Shown: positions 20,705 through 30,464 of the stretch, piece by piece
How the letters are laid out: each line of letters opens with the position of its first letter
How positions within the stretch are numbered: position 1 is the first letter of the stretch
From: Salticus scenicus
Lineage: Eukaryota > Arthropoda > Arachnida > Araneae > Salticidae
Assembly: GCA_963930645.1 (NCBI GenBank)
Contig: CAWVNO010002573.1
Span: forward strand, 60,401 to 124,400
Length of the DNA: 64,000 nucleotides
Direction: 5' to 3'
Translations under genes and position numbers: made by a program
Notes under the pieces: model-generated
The model's input: only the letters and a program-made list of their open reading frames with translations
The model's database searches: none
What the model was told of the DNA's origin: nothing

Positions 20705-22102
20705 CCCTTTCAGGGGCACTAAGTAAAAATGATTGAATTCTCTTTTAAATATATATATATCATAAAGTAAACATCCCCTACAAGTCATATTTGATGAAGA
20801 AAAAAATTCAGCATGTGGGGATTTTTTTGTGGGTGGTGGCTAGACGTTCTAGCCACTGCGCACATACGTCATGTACCTTAAGTTTCGTATGGAAATAAAT
20901 ATTTATATATTTAAGGAATAAAAATTGAAATTATGCCTTGAAAATTTAATTATAATAATACAATGTAACAATAATTAATTATTACTTAAATTATAATGCT
21001 TCTTTATCCTTTTTTAATGATTTATTATATATATACACACACATATGTGGGCTGTTTAAAATTTCTTTAGAAACCTCTATGCATTAGTAATAAGAAAAAA
21101 ATATTCACTATTTAAGGAATAAAAATTATAGTTATTCAATTATATTGTAAGTGCAATAAATTTTGAAATTGATTCAGTACATAAACTAAAAGACATAATT
21201 TCTTACCTTCATATTGTAATGAAATAATCAATTCACAAATTGCATACACAGAAATATGAAAACTTTAAAAATATTAATGTTCTTTAAAATTTGTTTGTTC
21301 CTGATCCAGATACTGCAGAATCATCATCTGAGGGTAGCTCTTCAAACAGAGCAATAGCTTCATCCAAAGATAAGCCTTTTCTAGGCATTATTGTGATAAA
21401 AATTAAGATAGATACATTTAATTTAAGATTATTTAGAGAAATTAACTAAATTTAAAAGCTGTGGAAATAAAAATTTATTTTTAAAAATCACGATATAAGA
21501 GCAATAGAAAAAAGCAGCGTCTTTCTACACTGTAAACAGAAATACTGAATAGTAAAGTAAATTTGTAAGAAACCTCCCACGCTTGTTTACATCTGTATTT
21601 ACATTCTGCTATCCCTTACTGTTTATATTTATCACAGTTCACTAACCCCAAAAGACCCTCTTTGTTTATCTCAAAGGAAAAGAAATTGAGATTCTTTTCC
21701 CCAGCAGAACTGTCTTATGTGCGCGGTGGCTAGAGGGTCTATCCACCTAAAAGATGCTCCTAAAAATCAAACTAAAATTAATGATCTAAGATAATATGTA
21801 AATCTGTTGTATTTAAAAGGTGCATTACAGTATATTTACACTACCAAATACTTTTGAATAAAAAATTATTTTTCATAAAAATATATAAAAGAAACTTCAA
21901 AAAATTTTCCCGCAACTTGTCCATTTAAAAAAGTCATAGGCACATCCTGCTTAAAGTTACTGTAGTGCTACCGTCTCTATTTCAATTTTAGAAGTACACA
22001 TTAACTTTTCATAAAAGTGGATAGAAAAAGTAGCCACTGCACGCCTAGAGAAAAATTTCTAAAGTAGGTGGATAGACCCTCTAGCCACCGCCCCTGAAAG
22101 GG
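20705..22102 (-). mobile_element. piggyBac-type internal-deletion derivative, 1398 bp
   Basis: Bounded by TTAA on both sides (20701-20704, 22103-22106). TIRs are CCCTTTCAGGGGC at both ends. Near each end are palindromic motifs: TGGCTAGA-CGT-TCTAGCCA at about 20837 and GGTGGATAGACCCTCTAGCC at about 22063, with another related motif at about 21726. Only the N-terminal start of a transposase gene remains. TTAA specificity with CCC termini is diagnostic of piggyBac. Confidence 0.85.
21284..21388 (-). CDS. piggyBac transposase N-terminal mini-ORF, 34 aa
   Basis: Thirty-four codons from the ATG at 21388: MPRKGLSLDEAIALFEELPS followed by an acidic SDDDSAVSG stretch. This matches the usual start of piggyBac-family transposases (basic residues, leucine/glutamate helix, acidic patch). 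The rest of the transposase is deleted, so at most a non-catalytic peptide could be made. Its reading frame is clean, unlike the Tc1 transposase around it. Confidence 0.6.
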   Translation of the reverse strand: MPRKGLSLDEAIALFEELPSDDDSAVSGSGTNKF

Positions 22103-22106
22103 TTAA

Positions 22107-22439
22107 CGTATTTTATATCATTAAGAATTCGACTTTGAAAAGGGAGCATTTTACTAATCATCGATGGAATTAAAACTCCTTGCTTCATTATGACTTTATT
22201 TTATTTTTTGGTTTCTATTCGTAATACTCTGACATTAATTTAATGTATGATATAAAAATCCAACCATCATTTGTTCGGAATTTCAGAACAGGTATGCCAT
22301 GAAAGCCAGGGGACACCCACAATCACCGTTGCGAAATGTAGAGACTTTTTTATTCAATAGCTACCACTAAATTTTAATTGTAACTGTTGCCTAATCGCTT
22401 CGAAAATCATTCGTGTATTATGTATATCAATTATTATTC
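22107..22439. other. No gene seen
   Basis: After the four bases completing the Tc1 end, AT-rich sequence without coding signal. Confidence 0.35.
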
Positions 22440-22745
22440 CTCAAAATTATTAGAGATTATTGAATAAAAAGTATTATTGAATAAAAGAGCGGTAGGGTGA
22501 ATTTCAAAAAATCCCTTTGTAGTGTGTGTTGAGTACGCATAAACAATCCACACATAAAAAATTACCATTCTAAGATAATCTGGAACAGAGTTACGCAAGA
22601 AAACATGTTTTTTTTGCCCCCTGCCCCCGACTCCCAAAGGGGGGGGGGGGGGGTAGGACGGAATTTAAAAAAATCCCTTTGTAGTGTGTCTGTTGAGTAC
22701 GCATAACCAATCGACATATCAAAAAATCGCTTTTATGAGATAATT
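22440..22745. repeat. Two inverted monomers of the 4050-5065 tandem array
   Basis: Two to three units in the opposite orientation with ATCCCTTTGTAGTGTGT, TTGAGTACGCATAA-CAATC and CAAAGGGGGG. Read on the minus strand they match the array near 4230-4600. The apparent 67-codon ORF here is part of the repeat. Confidence 0.65.
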
Positions 22746-22747
22746 TA

Positions 22748-22895
22748 CACTGTTAAAAAAATACAACTTTGCAGCGAGAAATTCTCTGTAATTTGAGAAA
22801 AAAGTCGTAAATTACGGAAAAATTACGTTGACAAAACGTATTTTTCTGTAATTACAGAGAATTTCTGGCAGCAAAGTTGCATTTTTTTAACAGTG
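22748..22895. mobile_element. 148-bp MITE, TA target duplication
   Basis: TIRs CACTGTTAAAAAAATACAAC and its partner ending GCATTTTTTTAACAGTG, extending inward through CAAAGTTG/AAATTCTCTGTAAT for about 45 bp, flanked by TA. An internal ATTACG-GTTGACAAA-CGTAATT-like palindrome makes the whole unit foldback. Likely a Tc1/mariner-dependent MITE. It interrupts a monomer of the satellite repeat. Confidence 0.75.
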
Positions 22896-22904
22896 TAGAG
22901 GTTC

Positions 22905-23640
22905 TGCTTCTTACCTAAATTTCTCGCCAGTATTTTCTCTTTTCTACTTTCTGCCAACATCCATACTGTAAAAAACTCCACCAGCTTTGCCGAAATTATT
23001 CGAAATTTGCATGTTACAAACCTCACTATGGTTTCTTTTGATGTTAAATCACTTTTCACTAATGTCCCGATTTGTGGCGGCCTGTCCTGCCTAGAAAAGA
23101 AATTAAAAGAATTTCACTTTACAAGTTTTGTAATACAAGAATTAATTTATCTTACCCGCACTTGTGTATTTTAAATTACTTTTACTTTTCAAGGTAAATT
23201 TTATCAACAAACATAAGTTTAGACATGGACTCTCTTCTCTCTCCAATTCTTGCTGATATTTACATGCATTATTTCAAAAATTCTCTCTTTGAAAAAATAT
23301 CTTTTTCATTTTGGCCTCGCTATATGGATGATATATTCACTTTGATTGAGACTTCTCGGCACAGTATTCATGATGAATGACAGATCATAAATTGTCTTAA
23401 TAATAACATCCAATTTGCATACGAGGTTAAAAACAAATGTTCATTCTTTTTTCTTGATAGTTTTGTATCTCGCACTGAAAAAGGCTTCTGCACTACTGTT
23501 TATCGTAAAACTTTTGCAGCTTCATTACTTCCCCATGCTAATTCATGCCATCCACTTACACCGAAAATGGTCATTTTTTATACTTTTGTTGATCATGCCC
23601 GTACATTTGTTCTGATCCTGAATCCCTCAATTTAATGAAA
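22905..23640 (+). pseudogene. Penelope-like element reverse transcriptase remnant
   Basis: Plus-strand frames in order: LPKFLASIFSFLLSANIHTV, VSFDVKSLFTNVPI, LEKKLKEFHFTSFVIQELI, GKFYQQT followed by a frameshift to MDSLLSPILADIYMHYF, RYMDDIFTLIETS (the Y-x-DD catalytic box), YEVKNKCSFFFLDSFVSR, TTVYRKTFAASLLPHANSCH and FVDHARTF, CSDPESLNL. This order is characteristic of Penelope-like RT. Stops (for example TGA after IHDE) and frameshifts make it dead. The element is cut after SLNL by the tRNA-bearing repeat; further pieces resume at 24320 and 25377. Confidence 0.8.
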
Positions 23641-23668
23641 TTTTATTTTTCCGACTGAGTGAAAATAA

Positions 23669-23741
23669 TGCCTGGACCGGGAGTCGAACCCCGGATCTTT
23701 GACTTACAAGGTCAAGGCTCTTCCAATTGAGCTATCCAGGC
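23669..23741 (-). tRNA. tRNA-Thr(TGT)-like gene, copy 1
   Basis: A 73-nt cloverleaf: acceptor GCCTGGA/TCCAGGC pairs 7 of 7, D stem GCTC/GAGC, anticodon stem TTGAC/GTCAA with loop CTTGTAA giving anticodon TGT (threonine), and a T arm around GTTCGACT. The T stem has one G-G mismatch if the loop is seven bases. Discriminator base A. No intron. It may be functional or a repeated pseudo-tRNA. Confidence 0.7.
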
Positions 23742-23957
23742 CGACAAACCGGTCAGCATTACTCACTCAGACAACCTTTAGGCAGAAAACTTCTGGTCTA
23801 TCATTTAGATAGCTCAACAGAAATAAGCCGCAGGTAAAGGAAAACACCATTAAACAACGGGAGAAAGAAATACAATTTTTTTATTAAAATCACAATCAAC
23901 TGATTGGAAGAAAATCATATTTAATGAAATTTTATTTTTCCGACTGAGTGAAAATAA

Positions 23958-23996
23958 TGCCTGGACCGGGAGTCGAACCCCGGATCTTTGACTTAC
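23958..23996 (-). pseudogene. Truncated tRNA-Thr 3' half
   Basis: Contains the T arm and acceptor 3' strand of the neighbouring tRNA and breaks in the anticodon arm at GACTTAC, where the sequence jumps to CCCCGGATCTTGATTTC, the start of the inverted arm. The CCCCGGATCT microhomology suggests template switching. Confidence 0.75.
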
Positions 23997-24137
23997 CCCG
24001 GATCTTGATTTCTTTCTCCCATTGTTTAATGGTGTTTTCCTTTACCTGCGGCTTATTTCTGTTGAGCTATCTAAATGATAGACCAGACGTTTTCTGTCTA
24101 AAGGTTGTCTGAGTGAGTAATGCTGACTGGTTTGTCG

Positions 24138-24210
24138 GCCTGGATAGCTCAATTGGTAGAGCCTTGACCTTGTAAGTCAAAGATTCGGGGTTCGACTCCC
24201 GGTCCAGGCA
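24138..24210 (+). tRNA. tRNA-Thr(TGT)-like gene, copy 2
   Basis: Same tRNA as 23669-23741 on the opposite strand, with D loop AATTGGTA and a U-G pair at the start of the T arm. Acceptor, D and anticodon stems pair fully. Lies in the inverted arm of the palindrome. Confidence 0.7.
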
Positions 24211-24319
24211 TTATTTTCACTCAGTCGGAAAAATAAAATTTCATTAAATATGATTTTCTTCCAATCAGTTGATTGTGATTTTAATAAAAGTATTGAATCC
24301 ATCAAGTCTGAAATCTAAT

Positions 24320-24412
24320 ATATAAAAGCGTTTTCTATTGACAGAGGTTACAACTCTTCCATTATCGATAAAGCTCTTTTTAAATTACAATATCGCCATA
24401 CTTCACGTCCTT
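24320..24412 (+). pseudogene. Penelope-like element, middle fragment
   Basis: The frame reads YIKAFSIDRGYNSSIIDKAL then FKLQYRHTSRPS, which corresponds to the segment after the RT thumb in Penelope-like proteins (normally NGYP...I-x-KAL). It continues the RT part that stops at 23640 and is itself cut at 24413 by a MITE. Confidence 0.6.
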
Positions 24413-24660
24413 CCCATAGATATAGTGATAAGACATAATAGATTGATCATCGAGGGTAAAAAAGTGATTCCTTTTCATTCTGGAAAAGACGGCCATTTCA
24501 CTCTCTTATGGATGTCTTTTCCAGAGTGAATATACAAAAGAATACAAACGGATAATTTAGCTAATAAAATTTATGAATAATTTATGTAGTAAAAGAAAAT
24601 GAAAAACTCCAGACACCCATCTTTTTTTTTTTTTTTTTTTTTTCCCCTATACTCCAGTAT
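24413..24660. mobile_element. hAT-type MITE copy, left part
   Basis: Begins CATAGATATAGTGATAAGAC, the left terminus of the MITE complete at 47651-47971, and shares its GTGATTCCTTTTCA, GGAAAAGACGGCCATTT and GAATAATTTATGTA blocks. The right terminus is missing. Confidence 0.65.
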
Positions 24661-24796
24661 ACTTATATCTGCACAAAACAGACTTTCTTTCGGAATTTAT
24701 TATTATACCTCTGAGATAAAAATCGTCTGCAATCATCATGGAAAATAATTTTAATAAATTATAATTTAATAATTGGTAAATATAATAAATATATTG

Positions 24797-25279
24797 TTGG
24801 TAAATATAATAGCCACGTGTATTTATTATTGTTCTATTTGTGTTACTACTTAATATTCGTACTATAATTTCTCCGCCATTAAATCATGGAAAATTGATTG
24901 CTTTTGGAAAAAATATTTCAGTTTATTCAAAGTTCGATCGGAAGTAGATTTTTAACTGAAGCTGAACAAATATTAGTTCCAAATCATCTGATTAATTCTT
25001 TACTTCCATTAGCCGAAGCAACTGAAATTTTAAATTTGTCATTTGGAAATAAATGGAAGCTTAATTCTGGATTTCTTGATTTTTTGGAGTTACACTGTGG
25101 CATACAACATTAAGTGTTATCTTTTTTACCGGATTTATTAATTTTTATTCAATAAATATGTGTGAAACTAAACATCGGCAAGCAATGGCGTCTCGAGGAA
25201 AGGCGAAAGCTATTCATGTTAATTATAATTTCACCTTAGCCCACCAGAGGGCGAGCATTTCATTACAATCGCGGATAGC
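24797..25279 (+). repeat. 483-bp dispersed repeat with 71-codon ORF, copy 2
   Basis: Second copy of the unit at 15815-16297, same length. The ORF (24898-25113) keeps all 71 codons with conservative changes only (Y to F, I to V, H to N, V to I, TQQ to IQH). The upstream ATG with in-frame TGA is the same, but the GTAAGTG donor is changed to ATTAAGTG. Maintenance of an open frame in both copies is notable, though recent duplication would explain it. Confidence 0.6.
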
Positions 25280-25376
25280 GAATGTTTTGAAACAATATAT
25301 GACTTTAAAATAATTTTCTCATCTACAGATAAATTGTACCTTTCTATGTTAAAAGGATAAATTAATATACACAACT

Positions 25377-25715
25377 CTTGGGGTATTCATGGGATTCCTT
25401 GGCAATGTAAACAACCATATATTGGTCAAACAAAACTGAAACTTAAGTCTCGTCTTAAAGAACACATGAATCATATTCAGAAACAAGAAATAAACAAATC
25501 GGCCATTGCTAAGCATTGTTGAGGGAATAATCATTTTTAAAACTTTAATTCAGCTAAAATAATCTTTTGGCCTATACACTTACATAAACTCGATCTTCCA
25601 AAAGATTTCCATATCTATAAGAATCATAAAAATGTCATTAATTGCGATTTTGCTCACCCCCTTCTCTCTGATTGTTGGAAATATCATATACAATCCACAT
25701 ATTCTTAATTTTCAT
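25377..25715 (+). pseudogene. Penelope-like GIY-YIG endonuclease remnant
   Basis: The frame reads GIHGIPWQCKQPYIGQTKLK then LKSRLKEHMNHIQKQEINKS and AIAKHC followed by a TGA where W is expected. It continues after a shift with FNSAKIIFWPIHLHKLDLPK, NHKNVINCDFAHPLLSDCWK. PYIGQT and SRLKEH are the GIY-YIG nuclease core, and the AIAKHC plus final LSDCW motif is the standard Penelope-like C-terminus. Same element as 22905-23640. Dead from at least one nonsense change. Confidence 0.75.
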
Positions 25716-25984
25716 CCACCATTTAAATAGCTTTATATACCCCTATTTCCTATTGGCTAACACCTCCAGTTTCGTAAAATCATACTGGCTGCTACTCCGA
25801 CTTTAGATTCACTTCTCTGTTTATGTATAAGAGCAATAATTCACCATGTCATTCTGCATTGATGACGGTACGCTTGACGCTATCAAAACTGCAGTTTCTT
25901 TTTAACATGTTTTTTACATTAGTGTTTTTAACGTTCTGTAAATATTTATATTTCTATATATTTGTAAATCTAATCCAATATTGG

Positions 25985-26925
25985 ATGTCAAAAAATATTC
26001 AGTACTGAGTTATTCCACTTCTATATGGAATTAGTGCTTTACTGCGTAATGGCATTGTAATATACAGATTTTTAACATAATCTTGGGAAATTTCATCGTG
26101 CCAAGCATCGTAAATATATTTTTTTTTTTTGTTCTTGCAAAGTTGTAGGCGACAAATTTCGATCCTCCCCCCCCCTTTCCTTTTATAGACTAAACGTTTT
26201 TGGTCGAATTAAGATAAGGCTTATTTCCAGGTCTAGAAAGGAAGAAATTCGACGACAGAAATTCGACGATATTTTTTGTAGGATTTAACCTAAAGTGAAA
26301 AAAATGAATGATTTTTAATAAAATAATAGGCGCTCATAAAGATGGATATGTAATTTTAATAATTTCAAGCAAATAAACTTACCACAGACGCCGTATGAAA
26401 AAGTGGATAATCATCTTGAAATGTTGATTGTGGAAATGTCTGTAATGCATCCAAAATTGTCAGGTAAGAACCCACTTTTATAATGACCGTTTATTATTAT
26501 TTTTTAGCTAATTGATCCCTTGAGCATTAAAATTTGTCTGATTCTTTGAAGAGTTATGCACCTCCATGCTATAATGTACGGAGAATGTTTCATCGTTTTA
26601 AGAGTACAATATTCGTTAAGTAGCTCACTTTTTCGGCGTCCGACTAGCTTGTTTCCTTCAGCTCAAAAAATTTTAAACTTGAGTCATCAGAGTAAAACAC
26701 TACAGCCTAAGAATAACTGAAAATTTTTAAAAATCTTTTGACCGTCTGAAGTCTTGTTTTCTTATTTCTTTACGTTATTAATGACTTTTTTTGCAGATCT
26801 TCTGGCTTTTAAATATGTTTTGTTTAATCGTCGTGGCATTGTTTCCGAAGAAATTTCTTTGCTAAACATTTTTTATTTGTCTATTCTAAGTTCTGAACAT
26901 GTTAGCAATCGATTTTTACATTCTT
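25985..26925 (-). mobile_element. Tc1/mariner fragment, copy B
   Basis: Colinear with the transposase part of copy A (for example TTATAGACTAAACGTTTTTG versus TTATAGACTAAACATTTTCG, and AAATATGTTTTGTTTAATCG versus ACTAGCTTTGTTTAATTG). More diverged, with no usable frame. The right side ends exactly where a family-1 asymmetric-TIR terminus begins. Confidence 0.65.
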
Positions 26926-27640
26926 CTATATTCAACAGAAGAAAGTATTGGATTCTTAAAAAAATTGAATTTCTAGTTTTCGATGGATTTACACGTTTTG
27001 AGAGTTCCAGAACACGATTTGATCATTTTTAGAAAATGTCTGTTTGTGTGTGTGACAAAAGTTTTTTCCAACTGTATCTTAGGAACTACTGCTCAGATCA
27101 CATATAAATTTATATATAGTTGCACTTTGACATAAATTAGTGCCTATCAACTTTTGGTGCTAATCTCTCAATAGGTGGCGCTGCTATGAGTAGATTTCCG
27201 CAATTTCAGGGAAGACTGAATTTAAGGAATTGCTGCACAAAATTGCGTATAAATTTATTTGTAGATATACCTTGACATAAATTAGTACCAATCAATATTT
27301 GATGCTAATAGCTCAACAGGTGGCACTGCTATATAGCGATTTTCGCAATATCAGGGAAGTCTATATCTCTGAAACTTACGCACATAATTGCATATAAATT
27401 TACATGTAGAAATTTGCATGTACATTCACCTTAACAAAATTTACAGCTTACCAACTTTTGGTATTAATCGATGAACATGTGGCGCTGCTATGCAGCGATT
27501 TCCGCAATTTAAGGGAAAGCTATATCTAAGGTTCTTGTGCGTATAATCGAACAAAACTTGATATGTGAAAAGGTCAGTATAAGACATAATGCAGATTCAA
27601 TTTGGGTGCATATCGGCGGATAGATATCTTTGTTATATTA
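26920..27640 (+). mobile_element. Family-1-like asymmetric-TIR element, partial
   Basis: The 5' part has ATTCTTCTATATTCAACAG then AAGAAAGTATTGGATTCT, a TTTACACGTTTTGAGAG box, a GTCTGTTTGTGTGTGTG stretch and TATCTTAGGAACTACTGC, then three tandem units of about 150 bp (GGTGGC(G/A)CTGCTAT, TTTCGCAAT-TCAGGGAA). It runs into the family-2 copy at 27650 without a 3' tail. Confidence 0.6.
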
Positions 27641-27649
27641 AAAAAATTA

Positions 27650-28897
27650 AAAATTTTGACCTCGGTTTTTTGACTTTTTCAGGTGTGAGGAATCCGAAAA
27701 TGACAAAATTTGTATGGTGTCTGTCTGTAGGGTGTCTGTTAGTGTGTCAGTCCGTTAGTGTGTTAGTCTGTTTGTGTGTCAGTCCGTTAGTGTGTCAGTC
27801 CGTTAGTTTGTTAGTCTGTTAACACGATATCTCACGAACAAATGATCGCAGAGAGGTCAGATCAGTTTTAAAATATTACTTTCGATACTGACAAGAACAA
27901 TATTCTTTTGCAACATTCGAATTAAAAAACTTCGTAAGTTATGAGAAATTTATCATTTTCTTAACATGGGAGAATAGGACAGAATTTCACTTAAACGTGC
28001 ATTAAATGGAAACTTTTTACTGTAAAAATGTCAGACCAGTTTTAAAATATCAGTTTTGATGCCGGAATGAACATCAGTAACTATAAATATGCTACTTTGA
28101 AAATTTTGCAAATTATTGGAAATTTACGAATTTCTTAACATGGCAGTATAGGGCAAAATTTCACATAAACGTCTATTTTGAGAGATATTTTCATCGTAAA
28201 GATGTCAGAATACTTTTGAAATATTATTTAGAACACTGGCATGAATATTAATGACTATGAATTTTCCAATATAAAAATTTCGCAAGTTATTGAAAAATTA
28301 CGACTTTCTTAACATGGCAGAATATAGCAAAATTTCACATAAACGTCAATCTTGAGGGATATTTTCATCGTAAAGATGTCAAACCACTTTTTAAATATTA
28401 TTTTGGATACTGACATGAATATCATAGACTATGAATTTTCCAATTTAAAAAATTCGTAAGTTATTTGGAATTTACGATTTACTTAGCATGTCAGAATAAG
28501 GCAAAACTGAGCATAAACTTCCATTTTGAGGATACTAAATACATTAGACAACTTCAAAATTACGTTTATGATATTTGTTTGAACATGATTGAATACAAAT
28601 ATTCTAATAGGAAAATTTCGCAAATTATTCGTAATTTACGATTTTATCAACATATCGAAATTGTAAATTTTTCATATAAATATGAATTGACTCTGATAAA
28701 ATAAATTAATAGATTAGAACAAGATAAATATATCGAAGTGAACTGTGGATAGCCTATTAGGCGGGGATTTCATTCTGTCACTGTATCAAGCTTTGGTCAA
28801 GTTCATTTCTTTTAACATGATTATAATATGTCTCGCACTAGAAATTTATGAGAACATAAATATGATGGGGAACTGAGCAGAGTCCACCTATGCCAAC
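27650..28897 (+). mobile_element. Asymmetric-TIR element, family 2, copy B
   Basis: Closely matches copy A (9640-10957) from GACCTCGGTTTTTTGACTTT to the terminal GCCAACTAG, with the same 185-bp modules; the microsatellite is expanded (GTTAGTGTGTCAGTCC units). The 5' hairpin is missing, so it is 5'-truncated or recombined with the family-1-like element to its left. Confidence 0.8.
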
Positions 28898-28929
28898 TAG
28901 TTTTGGTTGTTTAAACTGCACATTTATCC

Positions 28930-29865
28930 TTAGGGAGATGACCGCAAGTCAAAAAGCCAGTGCTTAAAAAATCAGTTTGTATTACATTTAGAACACAGAA
29001 AGGAATCAGAAAAAGTGTTTAGTAACATAATTTATCTAAATACAGTGGAATAACAAGTAAACAAAGCAGATTTAATTGCCGAAAATCTGAAAAAAAATCC
29101 ATTCTTAACGAAAAGAATTAGAAAACCAAGACTTTAAAGTGTTAAAAAATTTAAAAAAAGATTGGGTTAATTGTTGGGCTGAAGTTGTCTTTCTGATTAG
29201 TCAAGTTTAACTTATTTCGAACTGACGGAAAAAAGCAGATCTGATCACGAAAATGTGACCGACTTAATGAAAATTGTGCTTTTAAAACAATGACATATTC
29301 CCCGTACATTACGAAGCGAAAATGTATAATTTTTTAGTGAGTCTGGCAAATTTTCATGTTCAAGGGATCAATTAACCCGAAATAAAACTTGGCCATTAAA
29401 AAATTGATACCTGATTTTAGAGGTATTTCAAACTCTTCCATTATCAGCATTTTAAGATGATAATGAAACTTCTTACATGGCGCTTGTGGTTCGTTTATTT
29501 GATTCAAGTTGTTAAAATTACCCATCCATTCTCATAATCATCTATAACTTTGTAAGTTATTATAACTTTTTTTTACTTAACATTAAATCCCACAAAGAAT
29601 ATCGCAGGCTTTCTTCTTTGTTAGACCTGAAAATTGTCCTAATCTCAATCCGCTCGAAAATGTTTAGTCCATAAAAGAGGGTGTGGATTAGAAATTTGTA
29701 GCCTACATCTTTGCAAGAACTAGAAAAAAATATTTATGATATTTAGCCCAGTGAAATTTCTGAGTTGCATGTTAAAAGACTGTAAAATACTACGTCATTG
29801 CGCATTAAAGCAGTAGTTCCATATAAAGGCGGAATTATCCAATACAGAGTACATATTACTTTCTT
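28930..29865 (+). mobile_element. Tc1/mariner fragment, copy C
   Basis: Plus-strand copy of the element at 18843, with NCWAEVVFLISQV-like and PENCPNLNPLENV-like frames, the same 100-nt extra segment before the third catalytic region, and ATGACATATTCCCCGTACAT. Ends at 29865 where ACTTTCTTCTATATTC, a family-1 5' terminus, begins. Confidence 0.65.
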
Positions 29866-29881
29866 CTATATTCAATAGAAA

Positions 29882-30429
29882 CTAGTATGTTGTGGCCACC
29901 ACAAGACTTTCTTCTATATTTACCTATACATATTCAATCAGTAACAATATTAAAAAAAAAAAAAAAAAAGTACGTTTTTTTTTTTTTTTCTAAGTTTTTT
30001 TTTTTTTTTTTTTTTTTTTTGTTAAAAGTGAAAAAAATCGATAACTTTGTTTTAAATTATCACAGATTTATAGTTCAACCATTCGTTTTAAAGGTATTGA
30101 CGAGACCTTTCGAAAGATACCCATCTTGAAAATTTATCCCCCCCGGGGGGGGTAATTCCCCCCCAGGGGGGGAAGCGATGCCCCCCCATCCATAAAATTT
30201 TTTTCATAGCTACATACTACTATTATCAATAATTCATATTAATTTTACAATCACAAGTTTAAAACAACTCTAATTACGCACATTTATACGAATTTTTGTC
30301 CTATGCTGCCATGTTAAAAATTTAGATAAAATGCTATCACAGCGCCACCTGTTGAGCTATTGATCCCCAAACATAGTCAGCACCAGTTTATGTCGAGGAC
30401 CAACTAAATACCAAGTTTGGTTAAATTTC

Positions 30430-30450
<21 letters not shown>
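29882..30450 (-). mobile_element. Family-1 asymmetric-TIR element, 3' part
   Basis: The minus-strand 3' end has ATATAGAAGAAAGT, then the TTGTGG-TGG-CCACAA hairpin and CATACTAG (29882-29885). Inward it matches 44430-45059, including ATCGATAACTTTGTTTTAAA and a CCCCCCGGGGGGG palindrome. It stops at the poly-A near 30430-30460, before the microsatellite and 5' end. Confidence 0.7.

Positions 30451-30459
<9 letters not shown>

Positions 30460-30464
<5 letters not shown>

Larger units (their letters stand above)
18843..22108 (-). mobile_element. Tc1/mariner element, copy A, with nested piggyBac
   Basis: The left end is TA then CACTAAGGGACAAAAA with a long A run and GCCGCACT; the right end reads AAGTGCG, a T run, GTCCCTTAA, then, after the nested element, CGTA. 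Joining across the nested 20705-22102 piggyBac derivative gives a right TIR (CCCTTAACGTA) matching the expected CCCTTAGTGTA apart from two bases, with TA target duplications at 18841 and 22109. Fragments of three further copies are at 25985, 28930 and 41003. Transposase coding is on the minus strand and dead. Confidence 0.75.
23635..24290. repeat. tRNA-bearing palindrome with a truncated third copy
   Basis: A roughly 300-bp unit (from TTAATGAAATTTTATTTTTC through a tRNA to AACAACGGGAGAAAGAAAT and AAAATCACAATCAACTGATT) occurs once in minus orientation (23635-23930), again truncated in the same orientation (23930-23998), and once in plus orientation (about 24003-24290). The outer copies form an inverted repeat of more than 250 bp with a few percent mismatch. 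The tRNA is internal to the unit, unlike a SINE, in which it would be at the 5' end. The whole block interrupts the Penelope-like RT. Confidence 0.85.
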
